NCBI GenBank assembly: GCA_019426215.1
Contig: CM033393.1
Coordinates: 47,060,645 to 47,124,644, forward strand
Direction: 5' to 3'
Source of the DNA: Buddleja alternifolia
Lineage: Eukaryota > Streptophyta > Magnoliopsida > Lamiales > Scrophulariaceae
Length of the DNA stretch: 64,000 nt
Each line of letters begins with the position of its first letter. Within the stretch, counting starts at the first letter, position 1. Positions 61,183 to 64,000 of the stretch are shown here, piece after piece. The position numbers and the translations under genes are program-made. Below the pieces are notes generated by a model. That model saw nothing but the letters and a program-made list of their open reading frames with translations. It did not search any database and was not told where the DNA came from.

Positions 61183-63042
61183 GATAACAAAATATACAGC
61201 TACATAGTGAGATAACAACTAATTTTATTTTTGAAATTTGAAAACGACTCTTGAGGGATTAAATTTACACCTACTTCTCTTGTCAGTTAATTAATATTTA
61301 CATAAATGTAGATTCAAGGAAGCGTACAAAGGGTAGATATGTTGTTATTAATTGCAGAATGAGGACATAGAGCATATCTATGGTTTCAGACAGATGATAT
61401 AGCTGTGGCCAGATCCGTAATTCAAAAAAATTCAGGCAATTTCCACTATTTGTTCAAGGAATTTAATGCAGTTCATAGGGTATATGTGACCAACCAAAAT
61501 TCTAAGATGCAAATAGTGTGATAGAGTGGAAAACAACCACAATAATAATGGTTTTTAAGATCACACGAACTTCAGACTATAATAATAGTTATTTACATGA
61601 AAAGTTTTATCACATGAATAATTGTGATAATAAACTGTTATGATAATGGGGAATATATTTTACTATAAACACTAATTGTATTGTTATGTTATGGTTGACT
61701 GGTTGATAATTTATATTTAAGCGGAAAAAAAACACAAAGCACATGTGTAATTATATATAATAGCGGGTGTTTTCGCATAAAATCGTGAGGATTATATTAC
61801 ATAGCAATGGGACTTGTATTACTTTTTTGGTGCTGATTTTCCAAAATTAAAAGCAAGTTACAAATGTAGGAGACAAAATAGTGGGACCAAATACTTTGTC
61901 ATCTATGTTGGACATAATAGAAATTGGGATGTTATTTTCCTCCAAATTTCATTATTTCAAATATTTCATCCAAAGCCAAGTTCCTCTACATAAGCACAAT
62001 ATTCCATTTTTAATCTCTCTTTTTACATAATTTCAGATGACAAGTTTGGTTATTTACTACTATTATAAAGAAACTATGGAGAAAAGACTTTTAAAATTTT
62101 GAATTTAATCGTAATTTCTTCAGATCAATGGATTAACTGCTTAATTCTATTTCCTTAGCATTATTTTTAAGAATGATTTTTTCCTAGATATATATATTGG
62201 CTTTGTGTGCAATGAATTGATTTATGAACTGGTGGCCCGCACATTGAGTAGGCCAAAATTTGTGGGCATGAGATGGATGTATTATAGTCCTATAATCTCA
62301 AATGATTTGTCCTATTAATTTTTTAATTACATTGGATTAAGATATAATCAATATATAGATACAATTATGAAAATAATCATGCGTTAATGATGATGAAAGT
62401 CATGAAACATGAAAGCTCCATCATGGGTTGGTATTCAACATCCCAACAAATTTTGATCATCAAATAATAAGGTATCCACTTCATTAATCATTAATTGCTT
62501 TAATAAAAACCAATTATTTATAATACATAGAAAAAAGAACTTGCATGAAAAAGATTTAATAAGTGCTTCATTTGAAAGATTCATTGCCGAAAAAAGATTA
62601 AAAAATCAGTGAAATATAACTGGATTCAAGATAACTAATTTGTAAAAAGTAATTATGTGTTTGGTTCAACATAGATTTTTTTTAAAGAATCAATTAATGT
62701 ATCACAAATATTAGTTATAGAAAAATTCATCAACAATTAATATACTATTGACTATGAAAAAACTTATAACCAATTAATCAACTCAAGTGGAAGCAGAGAA
62801 CTTTTAGCAAAGTTAAATAATTTTTATTCAACTAATGAATCATTATGGAAATAGACAAATATCCATACATATGTATGTGAAATTCGACGGTCTTACAAGT
62901 TACACCTCGTTACTTAAAAATCGCTTACTAAACGACTTAGTGAAAAATCAAAATGACTAAATAAAGTCTCTAGTTAAATAAAAAGGTAAATTTTACCCCG
63001 TAGCAGCAAAATATTAGTATAAAAACATCATCAAAAGATTAA

Positions 63043-63439
63043 GGCTATGTTTGGTTATGTTTTGGGATGATATTTTGGTGAGAATTTTGGACCAAATATT
63101 TATGGGGACACGTGCGCTTTTGATGAGATTGTGTTTGGTTTTATCTTGGGAGTTGATTTTTGGGTGTGTTTTTTTGGTGAGATAATGTTTGGTTTTGTTT
63201 CCAAAGGGAACAAAAGTCACTGTAGCAGTCAAATCATGAAACTTTTGTCTGTTAATGATTGAAAGTGAGAGAGAGCAAATAGAGTAGGGACAAAGTAGGT
63301 ATAGTAAGATGGAAAATAATAATTATGTTTTTTTGGACAAAAAAAAATAGTGCATTTTTGATAAAATATTGTGTGAACCAAACACTATTTGGTTAGAAAT
63401 TTGGGCCAAAATGAGTCCAAAACATAACCAAACATTGCC
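63043..63439. mobile_element. Tourist MITE (PIF/Harbinger) with TAA duplication
   Basis: 397 bp; ends GGCTATGTTTGGTTATGTTT and the inverse of GGCAATGTTTGGTTATGTTT. The 3-bp duplication TAA sits at 63040-63042 and 63440-63442. Internal copies of GTTTGGTTTT occur. No transposase. Confidence 0.92.
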
Positions 63440-63669
63440 TAAGTTTCACACCTCTATGTAGTAATTAATCAACTTTACAGACAATAATCAAATCAATCAA
63501 TATAACCACCTCAAAAGGCAAACATGAGTTATCATTGGTCAATTAGGGCACCCCATGTTTGATGAAGAAGGGTTTGCAATTGAGTTGGGGCCAATGCAGC
63601 CCTAGCAACTTAAAACAATAATCAAAAACCAAATTTCAATTTGGGGCCTACTCTCAAAAAATCTAGGAT

Positions 63670-63895
63670 ATACAAGTAGAGTATATTATGTGTAGTTCTC
63701 ACACACAGTTGTGTGAAAGAGATAGAAACAAAATACACATTCGAATTATTGAATTCGATTTGGCACATTCGAACTGTTTATATCTCTCACATTACAGTAA
63801 GGTGTATTGTGTGTGATCCTCACATGCATTTATGTGAAAAAGATAGAAACAGAATAAACACTTAAATTATTGAACTCGATCTGAAATAAAATTAT
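63670..63895. repeat. Tandem pair of a dispersed CACACAGTTGTGTGAAAGAG repeat
   Basis: Two diverged copies, about 63675-63770 and 63797-63895, each with a GTGTG...TCACA...TGTGAAA-AGATAGAAACA core and ATTATTGAA(T/C)TCGAT downstream. Related single copies lie near 20370 and 22120. Confidence 0.65.
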
Positions 63896-64000
63896 CCGAC
63901 TTAAAAAAGAAAAAAAGGAAAAACAACAGGTGGCAAGCAATGCAATTGTGTGGGGCAATTTGCTTTGCAGATAAATAATCATAATAATCACAACCATAAT

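Larger units (their letters stand above)
58942..64000. other. Gene-poor right end
   Basis: No convincing gene. Besides the SINE, Tourist MITE and dispersed repeats listed separately, 60495-60840 is a degraded GAGTCGAG/CGAGTTCGAG-rich stretch related to the nested hAT at 35.8 kb. ORFs at 59418 and 63014 have no coding character. Confidence 0.5.

Overview
This is nuclear DNA from a flowering plant. The genes have many short GT-AG introns, AT-rich noncoding DNA and plant-specific families (a WAK-like receptor kinase, a plastid-targeted protein), and plant transposons with intact target-site duplications (TSDs) are common. The protein sequences look eudicot, perhaps asterid; that placement is inference.

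Layout. 1-20245 (+) is the 3' two-thirds of a very large VPS13-type lipid-transfer gene (best fit SHRUBBY/VPS13S). I resolved 31 exons, and a Ty1/copia element sits in one 5.7 kb intron. 21393-21689 (+) is a small unknown protein. 22.5-29.5 kb is a transposon-rich stretch: a diverged 1.7 kb inverted-repeat structure, a retroelement remnant, a Tourist-like element, a CACTA element, and two copies of a gene built on a 57-bp (19-codon) minisatellite. 29623-34418 is a second, very young copia element that landed on the stop codon of an unidentified 65-codon reading frame. 35817-37563 is a hAT-type element with a second hAT element nested inside it. 38075-39862 (-) is a five-exon gene for a small basic protein, probably nucleolar and UTP16-like, with a telo-box upstream. 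40-45.3 kb has no gene but holds a hAT MITE, a long-TIR MITE, a SINE and a fold-back element. 45711-48593 (+) encodes a WAKL14-type receptor kinase. About 0.4 kb downstream is a two-exon gene for a secreted 8-cysteine peptide with a CWCC motif. Next come a plastid protein with 7-residue repeats (-), a doubtful small membrane ORF beside a 134-bp tandem duplication, the histone chaperone NASP (+, six exons), and a 67-residue Cys-rich protein whose intron carries a MULE MITE. 59-64 kb shows no convincing gene but has a SINE, a Tourist MITE and dispersed repeats.

The genes are independently transcribed and do not form a pathway. The most suggestive functional pairing is the receptor kinase next to a secreted cysteine-rich peptide. 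The most unusual coding sequence is the minisatellite-based membrane-protein gene. The best structural findings are the nested hAT pair, two copia insertions with nearly identical LTRs, and SINE/MITE insertions whose TSDs can be read exactly. Exon boundaries were placed by eye from splice sites and phase agreement; no database search was possible.
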